The position numbers were made by a program, and so were the translations under genes. This document shows, in pieces, positions 1-9,042 of a stretch of 64,000 nt of DNA (positions are counted from its first letter, which is position 1; each line of letters opens with the position of its first letter). The notes below the pieces were generated by a model. It was not told the origin of the DNA. It made no database searches and was given only the letters and a program-made list of their open reading frames with translations. Source of the stretch: Bradyrhizobium macuxiense (GTDB taxonomy: Bacteria > Pseudomonadota > Alphaproteobacteria > Rhizobiales > Xanthobacteraceae); contig NZ_LNCU01000070.1 in NCBI RefSeq assembly GCF_001542415.1, forward strand, positions 85,453-149,452. Direction: 5' to 3'.

Positions 1-167
1 CATCTCCCTTCCGAACGTCCGCTTCGGGAATGTCTGACTGCAGCCGATCGATCTTCGCCAAGTCCTTTTGGGTGAACAGCATCCCCGGGGCAACGAGGAC
101 CGTACCCTTGTCTCTCAACTCTACGCGGTACCTGGCGAGGGCCTCTTGTGAAAGAAAACTCGATTTA

Positions 168-1403
168 TCACTCACAGTGCGCGCCTTTCAGGTTCATTCG
201 AAACTCCAACTTCTGGGAGCCTTCTGATGCTCCTGGCATCGCGCAGATCGCCCGCTCCCAATCCTCGCCGTCGAACGTTTGTATTCTTACGCTTTCAATA
301 GTTGTTCTATCCAGGCATCGAACATTTACGCTGAATCCGGAAGGATTCGACCGCGGTCGATAAAAAGGCTTCACACCACAAACCCGACAAAATGTGTGTT
401 GAGCGATATTCTTGTTAAACTGGTACGTAGTGAGGAGTTCTTCACCGCACTCGATGCTTAGGCTATCGCCGGGAACGAGCATGTGCAAAAATCCGGACAT
501 TCGGCAGATTGAACAATTGCACTTCACCGCGGAGATCTCTTCTGACGCTCGGACGAGAAACTTGACGGAGCCACAATGACAGCGGCCACGGTGTACGACC
601 TGCGGTCGATTATCTCCGTCGAATTGACCAATTCGGATCAGATTCCGGCACCACTCCAAGCTGACGCCATACGCGCGATCGAATTCATCCAGGAAACGGC
701 CATTGTCTTCGGCCGTGATCAGTTCGCCAATCAGCCTGCTTGTCATCTCTGCGTGATATTTTTCTGCAGGATCCTCGCTACCCACATGGATCTGGAAATA
801 GTGGAGATCGTCGGACCGCACATCAAACGTATTGACAATGGTAGTCCAAAGCGACTGGATCATTTCCGCAGCATGCAGCTCAAACGCAACCATGTGAGCG
901 CAACGCACTATGGGATCCCTCGACGCCAAGCCATGATATAGCGCGCGCAGGTACTTATTCGTTGTGGTGCTGTAGTTCGGCTGTATTGCTCGTCCAAGCA
1001 GTCGCGATGCATCTCTTCTAAACAGTTGTGAGTGGAACTTTTCTGTGTCCAGAATACGCGGCAGCGCAGCATTGCCGCCCTGAAGAATCCGATTATGGCC
1101 TCCCGTCTCATCCCAGCAGATGAAATTCGCGACCACACTGGTCATCTCGACGTCCCGAGGAATGTCTCGATTTTGATGTATTGCGTCGAATATGAGCTCC
1201 CTTTGCGATCCCGCTTGCAGGTATGGGAACGCTTGTGACATCGCAAGATACTCGGGTAGTAGCTTGGCTATCTCATCTCTTGTCATCTCCGCAGTGAACG
1301 GATGCCGGCCGAACACAGCCCGGACCTGGTCGGCCAAGGACTGGCCGATCGGCACCTCCGAATGTTTGGGCAGTTCAAAACGAGAACGATGGGAAGACGT
1401 CAT
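168..1403 (-). CDS. Heme-oxygenase-like (iron redox) domain fused to GFA/CENP-V zinc domain
   Basis: The 411-residue product appears to be a two-domain fusion. Residues about 20-260 are all-helical in appearance and carry spaced Glu/His pairs (FELHAAEM, then EKYHAEMTSRLIGE), as in the heme-oxygenase-like iron-containing redox enzyme family. Residues about 270-390 match the glutathione-dependent formaldehyde-activating (GFA) fold: GRCHCGSVKF, then CNCSIC, then FCRVCG, the zinc-binding cysteines of that family. GFA-like proteins act on small thiol adducts or simply bind zinc. The first domain probably binds iron and oxidises an unknown small molecule. The ATG at 1403 has no clear ribosome-binding site. 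A short open frame (1415-1789, minus) ends 11 bases upstream but is not recognised. Domain assignment is by motif; the fusion and the substrate are inference. Confidence 0.75.
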   Translation of the reverse strand: MTSSHRSRFELPKHSEVPIGQSLADQVRAVFGRHPFTAEMTRDEIAKLLPEYLAMSQAFPYLQAGSQRELIFDAIHQNRDIPRDVEMTSVVANFICWDETGGHNRILQGGNAALPRILDTEKFHSQLFRRDASRLLGRAIQPNYSTTTNKYLRALYHGLASRDPIVRCAHMVAFELHAAEMIQSLWTTIVNTFDVRSDDLHYFQIHVGSEDPAEKYHAEMTSRLIGELITAEDNGRFLDEFDRAYGVSLEWCRNLIRIGQFDGDNRPQVVHRGRCHCGSVKFLVRASEEISAVKCNCSICRMSGFLHMLVPGDSLSIECGEELLTTYQFNKNIAQHTFCRVCGVKPFYRPRSNPSGFSVNVRCLDRTTIESVRIQTFDGEDWERAICAMPGASEGSQKLEFRMNLKGAHCE

Positions 1404-2488
1404 TTGAACACCGGCTATGCAGAGAGAAGTTTCGTTGGACGAAAATCGAAAGAAACAAACAATGGCGAACCGATATGCGCTGAGGTCTCCCCCACAGCCC
1501 GTACAGCGCTGGCCCTCTGCAAGACGTGCTTTACATTGTAGCCTCGTGTCAGCGCCAACGATTGGTACTCGCAGTCAGATTTACGACCGATCCAGCAGTT
1601 CTTAGCGTGAATGAATGCAGCAACGATGCCGTCCTCGAATTCAGACGCGCCGATAATCCTCGTGTCGCGAATGCCAGTCGCCTCAGCAATCGATGCAAGA
1701 TTCTGGTTTTGGCTTGGTCCCACACCGAGGACTCGAGGAGACTTTTGCTCGAGTTCGATGAAGCCTAAGTAGGCGGCCCATGAGCGGGTGTGCGCCCCAT
1801 CGCCAGTTCGAGCTCAATATCGATCTGCCGCTCGCTCCAGATCGGGCAGCCGGCAGGCTGGCACGACCTGCAAGATAATCGACTTCCGATGCCGCTCTCG
1901 TTGAGAGCGGTTGTCTCAGTGAAGACATGTTGGTTTCCATCAACGGATTGGCAAACTTTTCTGCATTGGGGAGATACGGGTCCAAGGAGAGCGTCGCCCG
2001 TCTTGCAAGTATGCGTACACTTGGCGTCGGCCCGGAGGGGTTGCATGCACATAGCAACCGCCGTGCCAGAGCGCCCTTGGTCCTTAAGCTTACGGCTACG
2101 CCGGAAAACTTGCCGCCGGCTAATCACTCCAGGTGTTTCGAAGCCGACAGGATTTGTGCAATGGTTCGAAACGACACAACGATCACAACGACTGTTGGCA
2201 ACTCTACTTCCTGGCCGGTATGCCATGAAGATTGCTCTGACGGCGGATCAGCTTGTCCTGAAGATCAAGGCAATGCTCCGCTTGGTCCCCGGCTGGTTCC
2301 TCGCAGAACATGCGATAAATCCTGAAAATCTGTGCGAGCGTGCGACAGTTGCCGAAAATATGCCGAAAAGATCAGGCGCTTTCGGGTCGGTCGGTAGTGT
2401 CTATGATGAGAGATTCCGGCCCAAGTTGCAGTTGGGCTGGCGTGAGGTTTTCCGCAACCGGCCATTTCAGACGGGGAGGAAACTCGCA
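1404..2488. other. Region without a convincing gene
   Basis: About 1.1 kb between two divergently placed genes. On the minus strand an open frame of about 125 codons (1415-1789) ends just before the heme-oxygenase-like gene. It reads as plausible protein (ATGIRDTRIIGASEFEDGIV) but has no good start, because an in-frame stop lies just upstream, so it may be a remnant. The plus-strand frame that runs through here into the transporter gene is an upstream extension without coding character. Confidence 0.4.
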
Positions 2489-3844
2489 GTGCCACAAATC
2501 TTCATCGCGCAGGCACCTACGGTAAAATCGCGCATCGGCGCAATTTTGCGTGCGACTAGCGGCAATTTTCTGGAGCAGTTCGACTTTTTTCTGTTCGGCT
2601 TTTACGCCAGCGCGATTGGGAAGGCATTCTTCCCGTCCGAGAGCGAGACGGCTTCTCTGCTCAACACCTTCGGCGTGTTCTGGCTCGGCGCCTTGATGCG
2701 TCCGGTCGGCGCGATCGTGCTCGGAGCCTATATTGACAAGATTGGCCGTCGGCAAGGTCTGATCGTCACGCTCTCGCTCATGGCAATCGGCACTGTGATC
2801 ATTGCCTTCTGTCCCAGTTATGCGACGATCGGCATTGCCGCCCCCATCATCGTGCTAGTCGGACGGCTGCTGCAGGGCTTTTCCGCCGGCGTCGAGGTTG
2901 GCGGCGTCTCGGTCTATCTGTCGGAAATTGCAACTCCCGGCAAGCGTGGTTTCTACACGTCGTTCCAGTCCTCCAGCCAGCAGGTCGCGATTTTTGTCGC
3001 GGCGATCGTTGGCTACGTGCTAAACGAATCGATGTCGGTCGAAACCGTAGCTGCCTGGGGCTGGCGCATCCCGTTCTTTCTCGGCTGCCTCATTATTCCG
3101 CTTATCTTCTTCCTGCGCCGGACGCTGGAGGAAACGCCAGAATTTCTGGCCATGAAGAAGCATCCCACGGCGCGCGAGGTCTTTAGCTCGGCCCTCACCA
3201 ACTGGCGCGTCATCATTCTCGGCATGATGATCGCGATCTTGACTACAACGACGTTCTATTTCGTCACAGTCTACACGCCCACATTCGGCAGGAATGTCTT
3301 GAAACTGTCGACTCAGGACGCTCTCTTGGTGACGCTTTTGGTTGCTGTCAGCAACTTCATCTGGAATCCGATTGGCGGCGCCGTCTCCGATCGAGTTGGC
3401 CGCAGGCCGGTTTTGCTAACCATTGCGGGCCTTGCGCTGGTGACCACCTATCCGGCCTTGCATTGGTTGGTAAGCGTACCCACTTTTGGCAAAATGCTGG
3501 TAGTCGCAATGATGTTCTCGTTCTATTTTGGCATCTATAGCGGCACTATGCTGGGCGCTCTTGTTGAGATCGTACCGTCGCATGTGCGTACAACCTGCTT
3601 TTCTCTGGCTTTCGCACTCGCTGCCGCGTTGTTTGGCACCTTCACGCCACTCGCCTCGACTTGGTTAATCGACCGAACGGATGATAAGGCTTCACCTGGC
3701 CTTTGGCTGATGTTAGCAGCCCTGCTCGGCATCATCGCGGCACTCACCGTCTATCCAGGGACCGCCAAGCCATCGAAAGTTGCGAAGCCGTTCCGGCCTG
3801 AAGAGCCGGACAAGACTTTAGGATTGCAAGCCGCACCGCGCTAG
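2489..3844 (+). CDS. MFS metabolite:H+ symporter (organic acid type)
   Basis: Inner-membrane carrier of the major facilitator superfamily, most like the metabolite:H+ symporter (MHS) group that moves citrate, tricarballylate, dicarboxylates or osmolytes. From the GTG at 2489 it has 451 residues, the usual MHS size. Evidence includes about twelve hydrophobic segments, the MHS opening [17 protein letters not shown], the first-loop motif DKIGRRQG and the repeat copy SDRVGRRP. The GTG is chosen because GGGGAGG lies about nine bases upstream and because the frame further upstream (to 1790) lacks hydrophobic or conserved sequence. Its substrate cannot be told from sequence. Its position beside fixA suggests carbon supply in symbiosis, which is inference. 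Confidence 0.85.
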   Translation: MPQIFIAQAPTVKSRIGAILRATSGNFLEQFDFFLFGFYASAIGKAFFPSESETASLLNTFGVFWLGALMRPVGAIVLGAYIDKIGRRQGLIVTLSLMAIGTVIIAFCPSYATIGIAAPIIVLVGRLLQGFSAGVEVGGVSVYLSEIATPGKRGFYTSFQSSSQQVAIFVAAIVGYVLNESMSVETVAAWGWRIPFFLGCLIIPLIFFLRRTLEETPEFLAMKKHPTAREVFSSALTNWRVIILGMMIAILTTTTFYFVTVYTPTFGRNVLKLSTQDALLVTLLVAVSNFIWNPIGGAVSDRVGRRPVLLTIAGLALVTTYPALHWLVSVPTFGKMLVVAMMFSFYFGIYSGTMLGALVEIVPSHVRTTCFSLAFALAAALFGTFTPLASTWLIDRTDDKASPGLWLMLAALLGIIAALTVYPGTAKPSKVAKPFRPEEPDKTLGLQAAPR

Positions 3845-4402
3845 CCAAAGGTCCCACGCTTCAGTCAAGATTCTCCCTTGCGGCCACATAATGAACCGTG
3901 GCCAAGGGCGTCCAGACAGTGCTGGTCCTATACCACTGCATGGATCTTCAGCCACCTGATCATCCTCTACCCGGCCCTCCACCGGCATCGGCGCGTCTCT
4001 TCGCGTTGATGCCGGTGACCTGATCGTCCGCGCCAACATTGTCCTTTTGTTGGGATATGTCGACCAGCCAACCTCCGTCGTTCGCGCCAGTTCGGCCATT
4101 TCTGGCTCGGCCGGCTGCCCCGCAGCATCGGGCAGAGGCGAGGCAGGTTAGCAGATGCGGCTATTGCACGGCTGGCGATGCGGCGCTCCGCTCTGGCGAG
4201 CTGTTATTCGATCCAGGAATATTCCCGGCTCGAACTACAGCATATCCCTGCTGCGCTTCGCCATAGTCGACGCTTTCGCGTTTGCGGCCCTGGCCCCGAC
4301 CATTGCTATCGACCTTTTGATTTCGATCATGCCCTCTCCTTCCTGGCAATGGAGCGTCGCCTTCACGCGTGATATCATTGCTCATGGCCTAGCTTCTCAA
4401 GC
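3845..4402. other. Intergenic region between transporter and fixA
   Basis: Convergent gene ends. A 74-codon minus-strand frame (4161-4385) starts 18 bases after the fixA stop with GAGAAG in front of its ATG. It is low-complexity and Gly/Arg-rich with no recognisable family, so I do not call it a gene. No fixB follows, which agrees with the separate fixA and fixBCX units of Bradyrhizobium. Confidence 0.4.
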
Positions 4403-5245
4403 TCACGCATCTCGTGCCAGTGTCGCAAGGTCGGTCTCAAGCTTTGGCTGGTGTTTGAATATGGCATCGATCAACGCTTGCGCCGGCTGCTCGGAGGCCT
4501 CCACCAGCGCTGCCTTCTCAGCGCGCGCAGAGGGCGCAAACACCCGCTTGACAACTGTCGGGGAGCCCTTGAGACCGCATCTGGATAGGTCTTCGACGCC
4601 GGCGTCTTGCGCGCTCCATTTCACGATTGGCACGCGAGCGGCGCGCAAGGCGTCGGCCATGGCACCGCGGCGAATTTGGTTGGTCGCCTCCAGCATGGTA
4701 ATGAGACAAGGCAATCTGGTGTGCAGGACCTGGACACCGCCTTCGGAGCGCCGCTCCGCTTCAATTGTACGCGCGGCGAGATCCAGGGCTCTGACCCTGG
4801 CGACATAGGTCAACTGCAGCACGCCGAGCCGTTTCGCGATGCCGGGGCCAACCTGCGCGGTGTCACCGTCGATCGTCTGCTTGCCGGTAAAGATGAGGTC
4901 TGGCGGAGCATATTCCTTAGCGATCTTTCGAATGGCGGTTGCCAGTGCGTAAGTTGTTGCCAGCGTGTCGGAGCCCGCGAAGCAGCGGTCGGTGAGCAGA
5001 ACGCCTCGATCGGCACCAAAAGTCAGCGCCTTGCGTAGGGACTCCTCGGCAGAGGGGGGGCCCATTGTAAGTACGGTAATTTCACCGCCAAACTGATCGC
5101 GCAACTGCAGCGCGGCCTCCAGCGCGAAGAGGTCGTATGGATTGATGATGGTCGGCACGCCCTGACGCATGATCGTATTGGTCACCGGGTGCACGCGGAT
5201 CTGCGCGGAGTCAGGAACCTGCTTGATGCAGACAACGCTGTGCAT
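4403..5245 (-). CDS. fixA: Electron transfer flavoprotein beta-type subunit FixA
   Basis: FixA is the ETF-beta-like subunit of the FixABCX complex, which bifurcates electrons from NADH to supply low-potential ferredoxin/flavodoxin to nitrogenase while reducing quinone. The 280-residue product begins MHSVVCIKQVPDSAQIRVHP and contains NPYDLFALEAALQLRD, VLTMGPPSAEESLRKAL and TGKQTIDGDTAQVGPGIAKR, all typical of FixA/EtfB. The ATG at 5245 has GGAGG five bases upstream, and the longer open frame to 5476 is not FixA-like. A strong -24/-12 element lies at 5285-5300, so transcription should need sigma54 and NifA, consistent with use only in bacteroids or under low oxygen. It is separated from nifA by about 500 bases. 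Confidence 0.96.
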   Translation of the reverse strand: MHSVVCIKQVPDSAQIRVHPVTNTIMRQGVPTIINPYDLFALEAALQLRDQFGGEITVLTMGPPSAEESLRKALTFGADRGVLLTDRCFAGSDTLATTYALATAIRKIAKEYAPPDLIFTGKQTIDGDTAQVGPGIAKRLGVLQLTYVARVRALDLAARTIEAERRSEGGVQVLHTRLPCLITMLEATNQIRRGAMADALRAARVPIVKWSAQDAGVEDLSRCGLKGSPTVVKRVFAPSARAEKAALVEASEQPAQALIDAIFKHQPKLETDLATLARDA

Positions 5246-5284
5246 ATGCTCCTCCAGAAGTTGCCGTAGCCTGACCAAGAGAAC

Positions 5285-5300
5285 AGCAAGTGTCGTACCA
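5285..5300 (-). promoter_or_regulatory. Sigma54 (-24/-12) promoter of fixA
   Basis: Read on the minus strand the element is TGGTACGACACTTGCT: GG, exactly ten bases, then GC, matching the sigma54 consensus TGGCAC-N5-TTGC. The predicted start point is about 30 bases before the fixA ATG. I did not find a clean TGT-N10-ACA NifA site in the 200 bases upstream. Confidence 0.85.
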
Positions 5301-5747
5301 AAGTGCAACGGGCTCAACGAATGACATCGAAGGCAGAGGCTTCGGCGAGGCGACAGTATTGCGGCCTGTCGTTGATGACCCACGAAACAAACTCGACATT
5401 CGTGGCGGTTGCGACAGCGCGTGCCCAACGCATGATGTGTCGCTGATCGAGGAAAGCTCAACTTGCAGGAAATCACTGCTACTATGCGATCATCTCGCCG
5501 CAGGGGGTCTGGCGCTTAGGCACTCCCCTGACTCCGCATCCGGTTCGCGCGGCGGATGCCTTGCACCGCGAAGAGCACATCGACCGGTCGTGAAGCAAGT
5601 GCACTTCTCCCGAGACCGCTGATCTACCGCGGAATCGTCGATCATGATCATATTCCGCGCCGCCGCGCGTGGCGCAACGTATCCTGCATCCAATTGTCTT
5701 GGTCACGACTGTTGCGGTTTTGACAGAACGCGAGTCCGAAGGCTTGT
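5301..5747. other. fixA upstream region
   Basis: About 450 bases between the nifA stop and the fixA promoter on the minus strand. Apart from the -24/-12 element I see no gene here; the short frames are unlike any family. NifA enhancer sites, if present, are imperfect. Confidence 0.4.
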
Positions 5748-7496
5748 TCAAAAACGCTTTATCTCGATGCCGTATTTCCTCAGCGCGTACCCTATCTGGC
5801 GCGGCGTTAATCCAAGCAGGCGCGCTGCCTTGGCCTGCACCCACCCGGATTTTTCCATGGCTGCAATGACCCGCTCACGATCGGTTATTTTCGCACCACT
5901 TACCAAGGCTGCGCCCGGAGGTGCCAGGGCAGCGAGTTCGCCGCTGACAGGAGAGGCCGGCGCAGCAGCTTCAGTTAGCGGCCCAGCGAGCTTCACGGGC
6001 ATGGATGCGCTCGGTACCGGCTCGCGCGCCGTCTCGTCCGATTTGCCCTTCCACAGCACCGAAGACAGACACTGGCCATGGCAGCACGCAAAGTCATTTC
6101 GCAAGATCGAGGGTCCGGGCGCTAGGGTCGCAGTGCGCGCAACGCAATTCTCGAGCTCGCGGATGTTGCCGGGAAAGCCGCACTTCATCAGGATTTCAAT
6201 AGCACTCACATCGAAGCTCAGCGCACGGCCGTTCTCGCGGTTGAATTTTTTGAGGAACTCAGCGGCGAGAAGCGGAATGTCGCTGCGTCTTTCGCGCAAC
6301 GGCGGCAGCAGCAAAGGAACCACGCTGACCCGATAATAGAGGTCAGCACGGAACTCGTTCCTTGCCACAGCCTCTTCAAGGTTCTTGTTGGTCGCGGCAA
6401 CTACACGAACATCGACCTTGATTGTCTGGTTACTACCGACACGCTCGAATTCCTGCTCCTGCAGGACGCGCAGCAACTTGGCCTGGAACGAGGCCGAGAT
6501 CTCGCCGATTTCGTCCAAGAACAGCGTCCCTTTGTCGGCAAGTTCGAAGCGCCCCTTGCGCGAATTGAACGCGCTGGTAAAGGCTCCCTTCTCATGCCCG
6601 AACAATTCGGATTCCAACACCGTCTCAGGGAGCGCCGCGCAATTAAGCTTGACGAACGGCCGTTTGGCGCGCGACGAGAGCGCGTGAATAGCCTTGGCGA
6701 CCAGCTCCTTACCAGTACCGGATTCGCCGCGCACCAGAACCGTGCTGTTCGATTTGGCTATCACCGCAATCTTCTCCAGCAGCGCTCGCAACGGCGGGCT
6801 GTCGCCAATGATCCCGTCGATATGAACCTTCTTACGTTCCCGCGGAGGTTGCCTGAACTCTTGCTTTTGCAGGCGATCTTTCTCGGTCGTCAGCCGCTCG
6901 CCGTCGTCCGCTGACAAACGATGTAGTTTCACGGTCTGGCCAACCAGATTGGCGATCATGGCGAGCAGCCGCACCTCGTAATCGAGGCGGCCGCTCGAGC
7001 TTACATCGAGGATGCGATCAATGCTCAGCGTACCGACGACTTTCGCATCAATCCGAATCGGAACACCGATGAACGACACTGACATGTTGACGCAGGCACC
7101 GAGCGCATTTACATCCGCAGCACTGAAAGCCGCCTCCGTTGCTACGTTCTCGGCAATCAGCGGTTTGTCGGTCGCTACGATATGGTCAATAGCCTTCTTC
7201 GGCAGGCACGTCCGGTAGCGCTCGTCGCTGCCCTCGCTCCAGCCGGCGCCCACGGTCAGGTCTGGCATTCCATCATCGTCGAATAGCAAGACGATGCCGT
7301 TTCGCATCTGCACAAACGATTGAAGAAGATTGACGACATTGGCCAACGCAACTTCGAGCCGACCGGGCGCAGCCAGCACCTTCGATATTTCGGAAACGGC
7401 AGTCAGTACGCTCTCGGGTGATGATTCAATAGGGACCTCGCGTTCGCCCTCTGACTGTGAGATAAGCTTTTCGCGTGCGGAAGGGATATGCAGCAT
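5748..7496 (-). CDS. nifA: Nitrogen-fixation transcription activator NifA
   Basis: NifA activates sigma54 promoters of nif and fix genes under low oxygen. The 582 residues from ATG 7496 (MLHIPSAREK) equal the length of the B. japonicum protein, so I prefer this start over one 12 codons upstream. AAGGTG precedes it closely. Order: N-terminal GAF domain (about 30-190), AAA+ domain (about 215-450) with Walker A GESGTGKE and the loop motif GAFTSA, the oxygen-sensing interdomain linker with CX4C (FACCHGQC), and a C-terminal Fis-type helix-turn-helix (AAMEKSGWVQAKAARLLGLT). Rhizobial NifA is known to be redox-sensitive through these cysteines. The loop has Ser where most family members have Gly (GAFTGA). 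It lies 190 bases downstream of fixR and is presumably co-transcribed with it. Confidence 0.97.
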   Translation of the reverse strand: MLHIPSAREKLISQSEGEREVPIESSPESVLTAVSEISKVLAAPGRLEVALANVVNLLQSFVQMRNGIVLLFDDDGMPDLTVGAGWSEGSDERYRTCLPKKAIDHIVATDKPLIAENVATEAAFSAADVNALGACVNMSVSFIGVPIRIDAKVVGTLSIDRILDVSSSGRLDYEVRLLAMIANLVGQTVKLHRLSADDGERLTTEKDRLQKQEFRQPPRERKKVHIDGIIGDSPPLRALLEKIAVIAKSNSTVLVRGESGTGKELVAKAIHALSSRAKRPFVKLNCAALPETVLESELFGHEKGAFTSAFNSRKGRFELADKGTLFLDEIGEISASFQAKLLRVLQEQEFERVGSNQTIKVDVRVVAATNKNLEEAVARNEFRADLYYRVSVVPLLLPPLRERRSDIPLLAAEFLKKFNRENGRALSFDVSAIEILMKCGFPGNIRELENCVARTATLAPGPSILRNDFACCHGQCLSSVLWKGKSDETAREPVPSASMPVKLAGPLTEAAAPASPVSGELAALAPPGAALVSGAKITDRERVIAAMEKSGWVQAKAARLLGLTPRQIGYALRKYGIEIKRF

Positions 7497-7685
7497 GACA
7501 CCTTGTTCGGGTTTGCGAGTTTCGTGTTGCATGTCATTGTCGATCTAACGTCAAGTCTTGACGAGATGACATAGAAAGATGGCATCTTTTCCTGCACGGC
7601 AATCAATTGCATACGCGGATTTGGCGGCAAGCAGGAGTTTCATTGGCGGAGCTCAAATCAACTGCGAATTGCCGCGTCTCGCCGA

Positions 7686-8522
7686 CTATAGGTGTTGGCC
7701 ACCATTGATCGGCATTTCGGTACCCGTGACATAACTTGCCGCATCCGAACAGAGAAAGAAGATGACCTTAGCGACTTCTTCGGGCGTACCCACGCGGCGC
7801 AGGGGGATGTTTGGCACGAGACGCGCTTCGGTGTCCGGCGACAACATGTCAGTCTTGATTTCCCCGGGTGCGATCGCATTCACGCGAATGCCATGCGGTG
7901 CATAATCATGCGCCATTTCGCGAGTAAGACTCGCGAGCGCGGCCTTCGAGGTCGCATAGGCGCTGCCGGCAAACGGGTGCACCCGTGAACCCGCAATTGA
8001 GGTGACGTTGACGATCGATCCTGACGCGGCTTTCAGCTCGTCCAACAGACCTTGCGCCAGCAGGATCGGTGCCACCAGGTTGAGGTGGAACACCCTCATC
8101 CATGTTTCGATTGATGTCGTCAACGAGGTCAGCCGGGTACCATCTAACGTTTTCGGTGAAATGCCAGCATTGTTGATTAGCGCTTGCAACGGTGCGCCCG
8201 CGAGGCGGTTTTTAACCTCGGCGATTGCGCGCGGCAGCATCCGATGGTCACTGAGGTCGACCTGCAGATGGTCGTCGACCCCTGACTCCCAGGGGCAGCG
8301 CCCGCCATCGAACGGCTGACGGGCGCAAGAAATGATACGCCAACCCGCTTCCGAAAACAGCTTGGCGGTGGCGTGACCGATGCCGCGCGATGCCCCGGTC
8401 AGAAACACTGTCTTCCGTTCTTCGTGCTGGGCGCACGGCCTCTCAGCCTGAAACCGGCGACCCACATCTACCGCCGACCGCGGACCGGTCACCGGATTGC
8501 CGTTTGGTAGATCGATAATCAA
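7686..8522 (-). CDS. fixR: FixR, short-chain dehydrogenase/reductase
   Basis: FixR is an SDR-family oxidoreductase encoded ahead of nifA in Bradyrhizobium. Its substrate is unknown and it is reported not to be essential for fixation. Seen: the nucleotide-binding motif TGASRGIG, NNAGIS, the catalytic Ser/Tyr/Lys region ending YATSK, and the C-terminal NGGQ. I place the start at a TTG (8522) because GGGAGGTG lies six bases upstream and because this gives 278 residues, which I recall as the size of the B. japonicum protein. The sigma54 element at 8562-8577 lies just upstream of this codon, so the longer ATG-start frame to 8615 would begin before the transcript. Confidence 0.93.
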   Translation of the reverse strand: MIIDLPNGNPVTGPRSAVDVGRRFQAERPCAQHEERKTVFLTGASRGIGHATAKLFSEAGWRIISCARQPFDGGRCPWESGVDDHLQVDLSDHRMLPRAIAEVKNRLAGAPLQALINNAGISPKTLDGTRLTSLTTSIETWMRVFHLNLVAPILLAQGLLDELKAASGSIVNVTSIAGSRVHPFAGSAYATSKAALASLTREMAHDYAPHGIRVNAIAPGEIKTDMLSPDTEARLVPNIPLRRVGTPEEVAKVIFFLCSDAASYVTGTEMPINGGQHL

Positions 8523-8561
8523 GGGGCACCTCCCATCCTCTAGCCGCGCCCGTGCGCGCGC

Positions 8562-8577
8562 TGCAGGATTTGGGCCA
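8562..8577 (-). promoter_or_regulatory. Sigma54 (-24/-12) promoter of fixR-nifA
   Basis: Minus-strand TGGCCCAAATCCTGCA has GG and GC separated by exactly ten bases, about 40 bases before the fixR TTG. In B. japonicum this operon has overlapping sigma54 (NifA autoactivation) and housekeeping (RegR-dependent) promoters. The second promoter and its upstream site were not resolved here. Confidence 0.75.
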
Positions 8578-9042
8578 CTGCGACGACGAGGAATGCTTGG
8601 CAGTTCCGCGCGCAAATGTCCTGTTCTGGCGGATTCCAGACACGTCTCGTTTGCTTTCCGACATCAGCAACCGCGCGATAGAGCCTGCCTCAAATGCTTC
8701 TCAGGCGTGAACAAGCGTTGCGATACCGCGTATCGTGGATCCTTAAGGATTAACCAACCAAGGCGCGACGCTGCTTGATTCCAGCGACTCATCTACGGAC
8801 GGTTCCAAGCGTATGAGACTGGCCAGATGGCTGCGGCCTCTGATCTCATTGACACCCTTAAGCAAGCCGTCAATCAAAACTGCGCGGGAGAGACTTCTAT
8901 GTCGATAGCTCCACCGGGAACCATTCTTCTGCTCCTCAAATGGCGCTGCAGCTGACGCGAAGGCGGATCTGACGTGACCAGGCTCGTACGTGAGCTTTGT
9001 CCCCGACGAGCCCACAACTGATACTCGCCTGCATCATTTGCC
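8578..9042. other. Region between nodZ and the fixR promoter
   Basis: About 465 bases with no convincing gene. It should contain the upstream activating site (RegR/NifA) of fixR-nifA. I could not identify a clear TGT-N10-ACA site. Confidence 0.4.

Noticed and set aside
1857..1875. TGGCACGACCTGCAAG resembling a sigma54 promoter
   Set aside because: The GG and GC are eight, not ten, bases apart, so the spacing rule fails.
1790..2488. N-terminal extension of the MFS transporter frame
   Set aside because: No hydrophobic or family sequence there and a good GTG start with ribosome-binding site exists at 2489.
2508..2545. GGTAAAATCG resembling part of a nod box
   Set aside because: Only the conserved tail is present; the ATC-N9-GAT half-sites are absent and it lies inside the transporter gene.
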